Source: JACVSF01 sp036702855
GTDB lineage: Bacteria; Cyanobacteriota; Cyanobacteriia; Phormidesmidales; Phormidesmidaceae
Direction of reading: 5' to 3'
Assembly (NCBI GenBank): GCA_036702855.1
Contig: DATNQF010000107.1
Location: 1-64,000 of the forward strand
Length of the DNA: 64,000 nt
Within the stretch, counting starts at the first letter, position 1, and the number at the start of each line of letters is the position of its first letter. Below, in pieces: positions 33,917 to 43,754 of the stretch. Made by a program: the position numbers and the translations under genes. The notes beneath the pieces are model-generated. The model did not search any database, was not told the origin of the DNA, and saw only the letters and a program-made list of their open reading frames with translations.

Positions 33917-34186
33917 ATGAACATTCTTGCTTGGATCGTGTTGGGTTTGATTGCAGGTGCGATCGCAAAAGCGATTTACCCAGGCTACCAAAGCGGTGGT
34001 ATTCTCGGAACGATGCTTCTAGGTATCGTGGGAGCCTTCATTGGTGGTAGCTTGTACGCCCTACTCACCACTGGAACGTTAGCCCTAACCTCAGCTGGTT
34101 TGAGCATTGGCGGTGTCGTTCTCTCAGTTTTGGGTGCTATTCTCGCCCTCTGGCTCTACTACGCCTTTGCTCGCAGAGCTTACTAA
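33917..34186 (+). CDS. GlsB/YeaQ/YmgE-family small membrane protein
   Basis: The 89-residue protein has ILAWIVLGLIAGAIAKAIYP with the family's GLIAG..AK pattern, then GGILGTMLLGIVGAFIGG and a last helix. Such proteins are stress-induced in many bacteria, but their biochemical role is unknown. A strong Shine-Dalgarno and a strong terminator make it a well-defined single-gene unit. Confidence 0.88.
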   Translation: MNILAWIVLGLIAGAIAKAIYPGYQSGGILGTMLLGIVGAFIGGSLYALLTTGTLALTSAGLSIGGVVLSVLGAILALWLYYAFARRAY

Positions 34187-34295
34187 ACTTAACGAAAAGA
34201 CCAAAAGATCACGCGACTATAAGTAGATAAATCCAAAACCATCTGTTGTTACCAATAGATGAGAACCCAGTCAAAAACCAGCAATAGCTAGTGTC

Positions 34296-34346
34296 AAAGA
34301 AGCGAAGCAATCTTAAAGATTGCTTCGCTTCTTTACTTTTTTATTA
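34296..34346 (+). terminator. Strong Rho-independent terminator of the GlsB-like gene
   Basis: Perfect 19-bp arms, AAAGAAGCGAAGCAATCTT and its complement, are separated by a single base and followed by ACTTTTTTATTATTTTTT. The word GAAGCGAAGCAATC also occurs widely in cyanobacterial dispersed repeats, so the terminator may derive from one. Confidence 0.85.
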
Positions 34347-34610
34347 TTTTTTCAAGGTCGCTTCCAAATAAAGTCGGTAAAGTAAACACAGCGAAAGGTC
34401 ATTCAGCAAAGCTCAGCTTGGTGTATTCAAGCGTGTATTTGTAGTGCAGGCAGCCTGTCCGTGAGCGGAACGCTCGCACTACCGTAATGTGGGATACTCC
34501 AGTTGACTTGCCTTTATATTTTCTGCCTTTAGCAAGAAACCCTCATCGAAAAATTGGGGTTACTTTGAACGAGAACTTCCCTATTGTTGCCCTGCTTCTG
34601 AGGAATCCCT
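34347..34610. other. glgB leader region with a REP-like hairpin
   Basis: Around 34457-34482 the sequence GTGAGCGGAACGCTCGC forms a small hairpin inside a word (TGAGCGGAACGCTCGCACTAC) typical of dispersed cyanobacterial repeats. No gene or clear promoter is seen in the rest. Confidence 0.35.
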
Positions 34611-36866
34611 ATGCCCACCGCTGCACCCGATCAAGTCTGGCGGATTGTCGAAAACCAGCACCAGAACCCTTTTGAAGTGCTGGGTTCCCACCCCATTGAG
34701 GAAAATGGGCGTCGCTGCTGGGTCGTGCGGGCCTATCTTCCCGATGCCGATGCTGCTTGGGTAATTCACCCCGAAATGCGATCGCAGTACCCCATGCAGC
34801 AGACCCATCACCCCCACTTCTTTGAGTGCCAAATAGACACCGAAGATTTGGCAGCCAACTATCTGATCAAAGTTAAGGAAGGGGATCACGAGCGGGTCAT
34901 GCACGACCCCTACGCCTTCAAAAATCCTCTGCTCACCGACTACGACATTCACCTCTTTAGCGAAGGCAACCACCATCGCATCTACGACAAGATGGGCGCA
35001 CACCCTACTGAAGTCGAGGGTGTTCAGGGTGTTTACTTTGCCGTGTGGGCACCCAATGCTCGCAACGTCTCAGTCATTGGTAACTTCAACCATTGGGACG
35101 GTCGCCGCCACCAAATGCGCAGAATTGACGGCGGAGTATGGGATCTGTTTATTCCCGGCATCAGCAACGGTGAAACCTACAAGTACGAAATCAAAAATGG
35201 GGAAGGCCATCTCTACTACAAGTCCGACCCCTACGGTCACCAGCAGGAAGTGCGCCCCGCTACCGCTTCTGTGGTTAATGACCTCACCTACACCTGGCAG
35301 GACAATGCCTGGATGGAGCAGCGGCGTCAGGCCGACCCGCACGAACAACCAATCTCGGTTTACGAAGTTCACCTTGGCTCTTGGCTGCACGAGAGCGCCG
35401 ACAATCCGCCTGAGCAGGGCTATGTGGTAAACGTCTCGGCCAAATCAGGGGCACGCTTTTTGACCTACCGGGAACTGGCCGAAAAACTGATTCCCTACGT
35501 GAAAAAGTTAGGCTATACCCACATTGAGGTAATGCCCGTAGCCGAGCACCCCTTTGATGGCTCTTGGGGCTATCAGGTGGCAGGCTATTACGCCCCCACC
35601 TCCCGCTTTGGCACGCCGCAAGACTTCATGTACTTTGTCGATCAGTGCCACCAAAATGGCATTGGCATTATTGTGGACTGGGTGCCCGGTCACTTCCCTC
35701 GCGACAGCCACGGTTTGGCCTTCTTCGATGGCTCCCATCTGTATGAGCACGCCGACTCCCGCAAAGGCGAACACAAAGAGTGGGGCACGCTAATCTTCAA
35801 CTACGCCCGTCACGAAGTTCGCAACTTCCTGATTTCCAATGCTCTCTTCTGGTTTGATAAGTACCACATTGATGGCATTCGAGTTGATGCAGTGGCTTCC
35901 ATGCTCTACCTCGACTACGACCGCAAAGACGGCGAGTGGGTTGCTAACCAGTATGGCGGACGCGAAAACTTAGAAGCAGTGGACTTCTTGAAGCAGCTCA
36001 ACTATCTGCTGTTTGGCTACTACCCCGGTGCCCTCTCCATTGCCGAAGAGTCTACTTCTTGGGCCAATGTCTCACGCCCAACCTACATCGGCGGTCTCGG
36101 CTTCAACTTCAAGTGGAACATGGGCTGGATGCACGACGTCCTTGACTACTTCAACAAGGATCCCCTTTACCGCCGCTTCCACCAAAACAGCATTACCTTC
36201 TCCATCTGGTATGCCTACAGTGAAAACTTCATGCTGGCCCTCTCCCACGATGAAGTGGTTCACGGCAAAGGCAACCTGTACCAGAAAATTCCTGGCGACC
36301 CTTGGCAGAAATTTGCCACCTTGCGCGCATTGTTTAGTTACATGTTTGCTCACCCCGGCAAAAAGACCCTGTTCATGGGCATGGAGTTTGGTCAGACCAC
36401 CGAGTGGAACTCTTGGATGGACCTAGAGTGGGGCTTGCTCAACTACGAGCCGCACCAGCAGCTTCAGAATTTTGTAGGTGAGTTGCATCAGCTCTACAAG
36501 AGTGAGCCTGCCCTCTACACTGACGACTTCTCCACTGAAGGCTTTGAGTGGATCGACTGCAACGACAACGATCACAGCGTGATCTCGTTCATGCGCAAAG
36601 ACAAACACTCCGATGACTTTCTAGTAGTTGCCTGCAACTTTACCCCAAATCCCCACTATGACTACTGGGTAGGCGTTCCCAAAGCTGGCTACTACCGGGA
36701 GATCCTGAACAGTGATGCGTCAGCCTATGGTGGCAGCGGTGCTGGTAACTATGGCGGCAAACAAACCCACGTCTGGGAACAAGCCCGCTGGCCCTACGCC
36801 CTTAGCCTTACCTTGCCGCCACTCAGTGTGTTGGTTCTAAAGCTGGATTCAACCGCTGGGCAGTAG
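34611..36866 (+). CDS. glgB: 1,4-alpha-glucan (glycogen) branching enzyme
   Basis: The 751-residue enzyme has an N-terminal extra domain, a CBM48 domain (VYFAVWAPNARNVSVIGNFN) and a GH13 barrel. Catalytic sites are visible: GIRVDAVASMLYLDY (nucleophile Asp), SIAEESTSW (acid Glu) and ALSHDEVVHGKG (third Asp). It forms alpha-1,6 branches in glycogen. GlgC of the same pathway lies 21 kb away on the same strand. Confidence 0.96.
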   Translation: MPTAAPDQVWRIVENQHQNPFEVLGSHPIEENGRRCWVVRAYLPDADAAWVIHPEMRSQYPMQQTHHPHFFECQIDTEDLAANYLIKVKEGDHERVMHDPYAFKNPLLTDYDIHLFSEGNHHRIYDKMGAHPTEVEGVQGVYFAVWAPNARNVSVIGNFNHWDGRRHQMRRIDGGVWDLFIPGISNGETYKYEIKNGEGHLYYKSDPYGHQQEVRPATASVVNDLTYTWQDNAWMEQRRQADPHEQPISVYEVHLGSWLHESADNPPEQGYVVNVSAKSGARFLTYRELAEKLIPYVKKLGYTHIEVMPVAEHPFDGSWGYQVAGYYAPTSRFGTPQDFMYFVDQCHQNGIGIIVDWVPGHFPRDSHGLAFFDGSHLYEHADSRKGEHKEWGTLIFNYARHEVRNFLISNALFWFDKYHIDGIRVDAVASMLYLDYDRKDGEWVANQYGGRENLEAVDFLKQLNYLLFGYYPGALSIAEESTSWANVSRPTYIGGLGFNFKWNMGWMHDVLDYFNKDPLYRRFHQNSITFSIWYAYSENFMLALSHDEVVHGKGNLYQKIPGDPWQKFATLRALFSYMFAHPGKKTLFMGMEFGQTTEWNSWMDLEWGLLNYEPHQQLQNFVGELHQLYKSEPALYTDDFSTEGFEWIDCNDNDHSVISFMRKDKHSDDFLVVACNFTPNPHYDYWVGVPKAGYYREILNSDASAYGGSGAGNYGGKQTHVWEQARWPYALSLTLPPLSVLVLKLDSTAGQ

Positions 36867-36896
36867 ACTCAATTAACTGGCCCTAAACAGTGATTA

Positions 36897-36942
36897 AACA
36901 GTAAAGGGTGAAGAGGTATTAACCCCTTCACCCTTTGCTGTT
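36897..36942. terminator. Bidirectional terminator between glgB and the hemerythrin-like gene
   Basis: AACAGTAAAGGGTGAAG pairs with CTTCACCCTTTGCTGTT, apart from one mismatch, around a short AT-rich loop. It sits between two convergent genes and can serve both. Confidence 0.7.
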
Positions 36943-36962
36943 ACAGAATCAGAATTTAGCTT

Positions 36963-38009
36963 CTAGCTTCCGGTAGCCGCCATAGTCTGCTGAACTCTGC
37001 TTTTAGCTGCTTTAAAGTCAGTAGCCATTTGCTCTTTCTGCTCGGTGGTGCAGTTCTTATCAATTGCGGCAAACAGGGTGCTTTCTTCCTGGCGCACGTG
37101 ATCCATCACCACGTCTGCAAGTTGCTTAACTTTGGAGCGGAACTCGTCTGCCATTGCTGGACTTGTTGCCCGAATGTCGTCTAGCATCCGCCGCATTTCG
37201 GCCTGCTCATCGTAGAGTTCCTGGGTGTTTTCATTCCCGTAGAACGATCGCACTTGGGGATAGACGATTTCCTCTTCTGCTTGGGCGTGGGCCAGCAAAT
37301 CCTTGTAGATCTGACCGAAGTACTCTTGCAACTTCTGGGGGTCGTGGGTCGCTGCTACCTCAGCAAAAAGCGTATTGACCTTGGTGTGATCCAGCCGGAT
37401 CAAGGTCTGAATATTCATGTCCTGCTTGTCAGTGGTTTGGCTGATAAAGCTACCCATCACGCCAGAGAGCGCTGCGATCGCATCTTGCACGCGTCCCCAT
37501 AGGCTTTGGTCAGCCTCTTGCCCGGTCATCTCGCGCACCCCAACCAACTCAAGCAGACCCTTGAGCTGTTCCTGGTGAGCCCGACCCTCAAAATTAACCG
37601 TATTCAAAGGCCCGATTGCTACCTCAATATCGGCCCCGACCTTTTGAGCCGCCTTGTGGATCATAATGCCGCTCATGGCCTGACCATGCTTTAGCAGCTC
37701 ATGCTGAATCAATTTCTGATAAAAGCTCAGCCCCTCCCCGGTCAGCATCTCTTCAAATCGATGTAGGAAGGTTTTAGTGGGTTCATTCGACTCAGACTGA
37801 ATACCGTATTGAACGATGACGGTATCGATAATACCGATATTCTTTCGGTCATCCTCCAACATGTTTTGAAGCCGTTCCCGCACATCAGGGTAAGGACAAG
37901 CATCAATTAGCTTTTGGTCATTTGAAATAATTAGATTTTGAAAGGCTCTCAAGTCCGCCAACCGTTGGGCGATAGCCATCCGCTTTGTATCGTCTAACGT
38001 AGTTACCAT
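36963..38009 (-). CDS. Hemerythrin-like HHE-domain protein
   Basis: The 348-residue protein is almost wholly helical. The first 160 residues form a domain with IDTVIVQYGIQSES and HELLKHGQAMSGIMIHKAAQ. The C-terminal part (about 205-335) is a hemerythrin/HHE domain with LIRLDHTKVNTLFAEVAATH, LLAHAQAEEEIVYPQVR and VVMDHVRQEESTLFAAIDKN. The spaced His and Glu residues fit a di-iron site for oxygen or peroxide sensing or storage. Such two-part proteins are frequent in cyanobacteria, with unclear function. Confidence 0.85.
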   Translation of the reverse strand: MVTTLDDTKRMAIAQRLADLRAFQNLIISNDQKLIDACPYPDVRERLQNMLEDDRKNIGIIDTVIVQYGIQSESNEPTKTFLHRFEEMLTGEGLSFYQKLIQHELLKHGQAMSGIMIHKAAQKVGADIEVAIGPLNTVNFEGRAHQEQLKGLLELVGVREMTGQEADQSLWGRVQDAIAALSGVMGSFISQTTDKQDMNIQTLIRLDHTKVNTLFAEVAATHDPQKLQEYFGQIYKDLLAHAQAEEEIVYPQVRSFYGNENTQELYDEQAEMRRMLDDIRATSPAMADEFRSKVKQLADVVMDHVRQEESTLFAAIDKNCTTEQKEQMATDFKAAKSRVQQTMAATGS

Positions 38010-38432
38010 TTGATTTCCTTCAATGAGAGCAACGGAGCTGTAGTGATACAGATGCCTTGATTCTGGTCAGAATTTAGCAATACTTCACCTAGCGCTGGTT
38101 AGACATTTCAGCCCTTACTTCTCTGCACCGAAATGCCGCAACGTCACGTCCTGAAAAAGCACCTCTATAGCTTCAAGCCTTTCTGGGAGACAACAGCAGA
38201 AAGTGATGACAACCCTCTGCTAATTACTGCGAAGTGTTTTGAACTTGCAAAGTTAGGTCTATAAAAGTGATAGGGCGCACGGATGAGGAGAAGGATAGTA
38301 TTTTCGCAACTATCTAAAGACAGGAAAAAGGAAAAGATAACTCCACAAGAGTTTTTCTTAATCCGAAAAAAGAGGAATACGAGCGGGTATCTTAGTCGTA
38401 TTGAAACACAGGGTTACATAGCCCTTTCAGGG
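38010..38432. other. Intergenic region, divergent promoters expected
   Basis: This 420-bp gap separates two divergent genes. A TTGAAC with TATAAA 15 bp later near 38239-38265 is a possible promoter for the rightward gene. An in-frame extension of that gene to 38283 looks non-coding (Lys/Arg-rich, AT-rich). Confidence 0.35.
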
Positions 38433-39185
38433 ATGCAGAAAAAGAATGATTTGGAATTTTACAACCAAGTTGCTGATGAATGGTGGAGCGAGTCCGCTAA
38501 AATCTACGCGTTGCAACACCTGAATGCACCTCGATTTGAGTATTTCGACCGTTTTGTGTCGAACTGGGCAAGTTTAAAGGTGTTAGACGTGGGCTGTGGA
38601 GGTGGGTTTTCCTGTGAGTTCTTAGCCAAACGTGGGGCCATTGTTTCAGGCATTGACCAATCTCACAACTGCATTGACAATGCAAAGAAACATGCTGCTG
38701 ATAGCCAATTAAAAATTGACTATCAGCAGGGACATGCTGAGTCTTTGCCCTACCCGGATCACGCCTTTGATAGCGTTATTTGTGTCGATGTGCTAGAGCA
38801 TGTTGCTGATTTACGGCAAACCCTTCTAGAAATCCAGCGAGTTTTGAAACCAGGCGGAATCTTTTGCTTCGATACGATCAATCGTACGTTCAAGTCCAAG
38901 CTGGTTATGATTTGGCTACTGGAAAATCTTCTAGGTGAAATTCCACGCGGTATTCACGACTGGCAAAAATTCATTAAACCCAAGGAGTTAGCTCATCTGA
39001 TGCAAGAACTTGGGTTCATCGAGCTTGAGTTTGCAGGTTTCAATATCTTTGGTAGCACGGTGATGGACAATATCAACACCTATCTTTACTACCGAAAAAC
39101 AAAAGCATTCAGAATTGGCATCAGTGAAGATACTTCTGTTATGTACATTGGGAAAGCCAGAAAGCCCTTGTCAAAGCATGATTAA
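38433..39185 (+). CDS. UbiG-like SAM-dependent O-methyltransferase
   Basis: From ATG 38433 the product has 250 residues. It begins with the UbiG-type start NDLEFYNQVADEWWSES, then motif I VLDVGCGGGFSCEFLAKRGA, VDVLEHVADL and RVLKPGGIFCFDTINRTFKS. In ubiquinone synthesis UbiG methylates two hydroxyls. Cyanobacteria make plastoquinone instead, so the true substrate is uncertain, perhaps a quinone-like or other phenolic. Inside the coding region there is an unusual 14-bp inverted repeat. Confidence 0.85.
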   Translation: MQKKNDLEFYNQVADEWWSESAKIYALQHLNAPRFEYFDRFVSNWASLKVLDVGCGGGFSCEFLAKRGAIVSGIDQSHNCIDNAKKHAADSQLKIDYQQGHAESLPYPDHAFDSVICVDVLEHVADLRQTLLEIQRVLKPGGIFCFDTINRTFKSKLVMIWLLENLLGEIPRGIHDWQKFIKPKELAHLMQELGFIELEFAGFNIFGSTVMDNINTYLYYRKTKAFRIGISEDTSVMYIGKARKPLSKHD

Positions 39186-39222
39186 ACTTTAGACGTTCAA
39201 ACTCTACACCTGAGACAAGACC

Positions 39223-39741
39223 ATGGGCGGCCATCCTTACTGGTATTACATCGATTACCGGGCAGACATTAATTCTGCACTCCAAGCCCTCAGAAAGCGG
39301 GAATTTTCCGCAGGGCGCTATAACCCCGTTATGCCGCTAGTTGAGTTTCCCATTACCCCCAGTTCCCCTGCACCGGGAGCCCAGCACGACTCTATCGAAG
39401 AGGCACTAGAAGATGCTGAGGCAGATGGCACCCGATCTATTCTCGACATTTTTCAGGTTTCACCCGTTCCCTATGCTGAAGCGGTTGCCACCTCTACATA
39501 TGGCGGCATGGATCTCTTTTGCACGACTTTTCCGCTCTCACAAAATGAGTTGCTGAACCTATTTGGTACTGACAAAGTCACCCACGACTTAGTCGAAGCG
39601 GTCATTGTGGAGTCTGAGGAAAATGCTGCTTTGGCCGATCAGTTTTGGGAAAGTATTGAGCGAGGCACAGCTCGCCATATTCTCGTGTATGAGGGCGATC
39701 AGCCTAGAGAAGTTTTCTTTGTAGGCTACTCGTTTGATTAA
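39223..39741 (+). CDS. Conserved-looking hypothetical protein
   Basis: The 172-residue soluble, acidic protein begins GGHPYWYYIDYRADINSALQ, followed by ALRKREFSAGRYNPV, a start that I believe recurs in cyanobacterial proteins without an assigned function. No catalytic motif is seen. It follows the methyltransferase by 37 bp and may be co-transcribed with it. Confidence 0.75.
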   Translation: MGGHPYWYYIDYRADINSALQALRKREFSAGRYNPVMPLVEFPITPSSPAPGAQHDSIEEALEDAEADGTRSILDIFQVSPVPYAEAVATSTYGGMDLFCTTFPLSQNELLNLFGTDKVTHDLVEAVIVESEENAALADQFWESIERGTARHILVYEGDQPREVFFVGYSFD

Positions 39742-39804
39742 CGCATGCATTTAGATCAGCCAAGGCTCTTTATGATGTGCTCCCAAACAGCATGAACAGC
39801 ATGA

Positions 39805-39832
39805 GGGAGGACACCCTTAGGCGAGTGTCCTC
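39805..39832. terminator. Terminator hairpin between convergent genes
   Basis: GGAGGACAC and GTGTCCTCC form a perfect 9-bp stem with a 10-base loop between the hypothetical gene and the RND transporter gene. There is no long T tract on either side. Confidence 0.55.
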
Positions 39833-39839
39833 CACAGAG

Positions 39840-42800
39840 TTAGGGCTGATTGCTGTAGGCGGGATCTTCTGCTGGAGCCCGCTGGAGGTCTTGACCAAGA
39901 GAACCGGGTGGCCCCCAGTTGTGCCAGGACTCGTGCAGCAGAGTGTAGAAGCAGGGGATGATAAACAGCGTCAGCAGCGTGGCGACTGAAAGGCCCGAGA
40001 AAACCACAATTCCCAAGGGTTGCAGAAACTCTGAGCCTTCTCCAATCCCTAAAGCCAACGGAAACAGACCCAATACCGTCGTGATCGTCGTCATGAGAAT
40101 GGGCCGCAGCCGTTGCGGGGCCGCTTGCAGAATGGCAGCTCGGCGGGAGCAACCCGTGCGATCGCAAATCTGATTTGCCAATTCCACCATAATGATGGCG
40201 TTGTTCACCACAATCCCGACCAGCAGCACTGCGCCCACAATCACCGTCGCCCCAATCGCGGTTCTGGTGACAAACAGACCCAAGATGCCGCCTGCTAACG
40301 CCAAGGGCACCGTCAAGATAATCACTAATGGGTCAATCAAGGAGTTGTACTGCACTGCCATCACTGCAAAGACGAGGAAGGTAGCCAACCCGCCCAAAAT
40401 ACCCAGCGACCGCTGAAGTTGCCGATTGGCTTCGGCGCTGCTACTAGGGAGAGTCGTCACTCCTTCTGGCAAGGGGGTTTCGGCCAAGACTTGGTCTACC
40501 TCTGCCAGCGCTTCACTGAGGCTGGCCCCTTCCACCAAGCTACCTGCAATCAGAAACACCTGCCGCTGGTTGATCCGCTGAATTTCCCCAGGAGCCTGAG
40601 CCAGCTCAATCTGAGCAATATCACCTAGTTGCACCAGTTGACCGCCCTCACTAAAGACCGGAATCCCCCGTAGTTGCTCAGGCTGTTGCACAGAGCCGGG
40701 AGCTAGCTGCACCTGAATATCGACCAGTCGGTCGTCCCGCTGAAGCTGAGTGGGCACGGTGCCGTTAAGAGCCGTTTCTAGGGTGGCCCCAATCTCCTGA
40801 GCAGTCAACTCTAGATCGGCTACTCGGTCCCAGTCAGGCCGAATCTGCACTTCAGGCTGGGGCTGCTCTCCATCGGGCCGATAGCGGGCCAGAGTCGCCT
40901 TCTCGTTCAGGGCTTTGAGCAACTGCCGTCCGGCCTGGTTTAGAGCCTGACCATCTGGCCCTTGCAGCACCACGTCAACATCAGCCCGCACAGGCGAATT
41001 GCTGAGGATGAGACCTCGCACACTGCCAGGGCTAAGACGGAGCGTTGTATCTACTAAAGGCAACTGGTTGAGTTCACCGCTTAGGCGATCAACAAAGGCA
41101 GGAACGTTGGTTCCCCGTTTCAGGATAATGGTACTGGAACCGCGTAGGGTATTTTCGGTGGTGGAGTTGCCAAACAGGCTGCCCCCAGCGGTGCTAAACA
41201 CATACTCTGTCTCAGGTTGCTCTAGAAGCAGTTTGTCCACCACCCCCATCACTTTGCGGTTGTCTTCCACAGAAGTTCCGGGCGGAAACTGAGCGTTGAG
41301 CTGAGCCTGACCATTGCTAATGCGAGGCACAATCTCCTGAGGAATCCGGCCCACCATCCAAATACTGCTGCCACCGAGGCAGAGGATTGCGATCGCAACC
41401 ACCCACAGCCGCCGTTGCAAAATCCAGGCCAACGTCCGAGCGTAGCGCTGAGTTACTCCCTCTAGCCGCTGACTAAACCAGCGGAAAAGCCCCATATTTC
41501 TTAGAGAAGCTTTGTTCGGCAGCATCAGCAGCCGAGCTGCTAGTGCCGGAACGACTGTCAACGCCACGACCAAAGAGGCTGCAACCGAAAAACTAATCGT
41601 CAGAATCAGCTCATTAAACAAAAGGGCAACAAAACCCCCAATCAGCAGAAACGGCAGTACCGCTACCAGGTTGGTTGTAGTCGAAGCCAGCAAGGCCGAT
41701 TCCAACTCCTGACTGCTCTCCTCCGCCTGTCGCAGAATTTCTCGCCGCCGCCGACCGCCTCCGTTCCGCCCATTCTGGCTCAGCAGGTCAGTCTGTTCAA
41801 TGCGGTTAGTAATGTTCTCCAGCATAACGATGGAGTTGTCCACCACAATGCCCACGCCCAGGGCCAACCCCCCCAAACTAAACACGTTCAGAGACAAGCC
41901 AAACAGCCCCATCAACATTAGAGCCGCCAAAGTTGCTAGGGGAATTGCCAGCACAATGATCAGGGTCTGCCGCAAGGATCCCAAAAACATCAGGACGGCC
42001 AGCGCAGCCAACAGTGCCCCCGTTAGACCTGACGTGGTGACGTTGTTGATAGAGTTGCGGATAAAGCGAGACTCATCCAGAGTGGCTGTCATCTCCATAT
42101 CCTGAGGCATTAAACCTCCCTGGCGCATCGTCTCTAGCCGTTCCTGAACCCCTTGAACCACGTCTACCGTATTCGCATCGGGCTGCTTCTGAATGCTCAC
42201 TTTCACAGCCGGATTGCCATTGAGGTTAACGAAGACCCGCTGTTCGGCTGTACCGTCTTCGATGGTGGCAATGTCTTTCAGAAAGATCTGCTGGGGCGGG
42301 GTGGTACCGCTAACTGGAATTGCCAGATTTTGCAGATCTTCCACCGAGCCAAATCGCCCTACTAGACGGGTGAGTGATTCAGAGTTACCGCCGCGTAGAC
42401 GACCCCCAGAAGTGTCTTGGTTTCGCGCCTCCAAAGCATTTAAAACATCGGGCAGCGTCACGCCTGTTGCCTGGAGCCGCTGCAAGTCAATATTGACCTG
42501 CACTTCTTCGGCCACCCCACCAGAGACATCTACGTTAGCGACCCCTGGTACCCGCGCCAGTTCACGGGTCAGCTCTTCTTCGGCAAAAATGCGCAACTCC
42601 CGGAGTGGCAAAGATGGAGAGGTCAGAGCCATCTCGTAGATAGGCAACTGAGAGGGATCCACCTTAAATAGACGGGGCGGATCGAGCGTATCGGGCAAGC
42701 TGTCTTGGGTGCGGTTAAGGGTAGCCGTCGCATCGTTTAACGCCTGGTCAATATCACCACCCGGCTCAAAAAATAAATCTAGGCTGACACGCCCCTCTCG

Positions 42801-43079
42801 CGTTTGAGAGAAAACTTGTACGACCCCTTCGGTTGCAGATAGAGCCTCTTCCAAAGGACGAGTGATTTCGTCAATCGCAACTTCAGGAGCAATACCAGGC
42901 GAGGTTAAGCGCACCCCAATACGGGGATAGGTGATCGACGGCAGTAGATCAACAGGTAGCCGCAGGGTAATAAACACTCCCAGCACAATTAAGGTCAGAG
43001 TCAGCATCAGAGTACCGATGTGCCGCTGAATAGCGATTGTGCTGAGACTGGGGCGAACGGGTTTTAGGGTTTGGGTCAT
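39840..43079 (-). CDS. RND-family efflux transporter, inner-membrane pump subunit
   Basis: The 1079-residue AcrB-type protein has an N-terminal helix, two large periplasmic loops and two bundles of membrane helices (GLTGALLAALAVLMFLGSLR; GLATFLVFAVMAVQYNSLID). Helix 4 has GIVVDNSIVMLENI, with a single Asp at the proton-relay position where AcrB has two. The gene for its membrane-fusion partner lies upstream on the same strand, separated by 675 bp. It probably exports lipophilic compounds; the substrate cannot be told from the sequence. Confidence 0.92.
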   Translation of the reverse strand: MTQTLKPVRPSLSTIAIQRHIGTLMLTLTLIVLGVFITLRLPVDLLPSITYPRIGVRLTSPGIAPEVAIDEITRPLEEALSATEGVVQVFSQTREGRVSLDLFFEPGGDIDQALNDATATLNRTQDSLPDTLDPPRLFKVDPSQLPIYEMALTSPSLPLRELRIFAEEELTRELARVPGVANVDVSGGVAEEVQVNIDLQRLQATGVTLPDVLNALEARNQDTSGGRLRGGNSESLTRLVGRFGSVEDLQNLAIPVSGTTPPQQIFLKDIATIEDGTAEQRVFVNLNGNPAVKVSIQKQPDANTVDVVQGVQERLETMRQGGLMPQDMEMTATLDESRFIRNSINNVTTSGLTGALLAALAVLMFLGSLRQTLIIVLAIPLATLAALMLMGLFGLSLNVFSLGGLALGVGIVVDNSIVMLENITNRIEQTDLLSQNGRNGGGRRRREILRQAEESSQELESALLASTTTNLVAVLPFLLIGGFVALLFNELILTISFSVAASLVVALTVVPALAARLLMLPNKASLRNMGLFRWFSQRLEGVTQRYARTLAWILQRRLWVVAIAILCLGGSSIWMVGRIPQEIVPRISNGQAQLNAQFPPGTSVEDNRKVMGVVDKLLLEQPETEYVFSTAGGSLFGNSTTENTLRGSSTIILKRGTNVPAFVDRLSGELNQLPLVDTTLRLSPGSVRGLILSNSPVRADVDVVLQGPDGQALNQAGRQLLKALNEKATLARYRPDGEQPQPEVQIRPDWDRVADLELTAQEIGATLETALNGTVPTQLQRDDRLVDIQVQLAPGSVQQPEQLRGIPVFSEGGQLVQLGDIAQIELAQAPGEIQRINQRQVFLIAGSLVEGASLSEALAEVDQVLAETPLPEGVTTLPSSSAEANRQLQRSLGILGGLATFLVFAVMAVQYNSLIDPLVIILTVPLALAGGILGLFVTRTAIGATVIVGAVLLVGIVVNNAIIMVELANQICDRTGCSRRAAILQAAPQRLRPILMTTITTVLGLFPLALGIGEGSEFLQPLGIVVFSGLSVATLLTLFIIPCFYTLLHESWHNWGPPGSLGQDLQRAPAEDPAYSNQP

Positions 43080-43304
43080 AGCCCTCTTTAATCACTCTGG
43101 CTAGAGATTAACTGAAACAACTTCACTTCGTCCGGCTTATGTTGCATGGACACTTGAGTATGGATATTTGAGCCTAAACACTTGAAAATTGCATTTAATC
43201 GGCAAAAGTATCAGCTACTCCGTGTCATTGCTTCATCCAAGAGGACTTGCTAAATAACCGCATTTGGGTTCAAATACTGCTGTTTTTACCTAGCTAGTTC
43301 CCTT

Positions 43305-43406
43305 TTAGTGGCCCATAGCGTAGAAAGCATATCCTCCTACAATCGTGAAGAAAATGAAATGGGCAATTAATAGAAAATAGGCGATCGGGGGCAGTTTGAT
43401 TTTCAT
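43305..43406 (-). CDS. 33-residue single-span membrane peptide
   Basis: The minus-strand frame encodes MKIKLPPIAYFLLIAHFIFF followed by TIVGGYAFYAMGH, with CAGGAG about 9 bp before the ATG. It consists of a short basic start and one hydrophobic helix. It lies between the RND pump gene and its adaptor gene on the same strand, so it may be a small partner of the pump. Small AcrZ-like helices are known to associate with AcrB, but no similarity to AcrZ is seen. Confidence 0.5.
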   Translation of the reverse strand: MKIKLPPIAYFLLIAHFIFFTIVGGYAFYAMGH

Positions 43407-43754
43407 CTATTCACGCTCCTGTTGATAGTGTCTTACTTGACATTAAAATTCCGTAAAGACTGAGTTTTAGATGATTTGTCGTCAACTAGATTGTGAATAA
43501 AATGAACTGTCTTAGCACTTCCTCAACAGCCATACTGAGGCATCTGGCCCAGTTGTAGATTTCTTGAAGATTGCCGCGCTTCGCTCGCAATGACAGTTCG
43601 TTAATATGTTGGGCAAAAATGTGTTGAACCAAGTCGTAATGCACCATTGCCTAAGGCGTTGATACGTTACTCTGGCGATAAGACATCCTACGAGAACATA
43701 AGGCCACCTCTGCTTGGCTTTGCGCCAATAGCAAGGAACAGTTGAGTAGCAGAA
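43407..43754. other. Intergenic region with a dispersed-repeat fragment
   Basis: There is no supported gene. Near 43570-43598 the word GCGCTTCGCTCGCAATGACA matches the kind of repeat word seen in the MITE-like element (CTCGCAATGACA). The rest is unremarkable. Confidence 0.3.
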
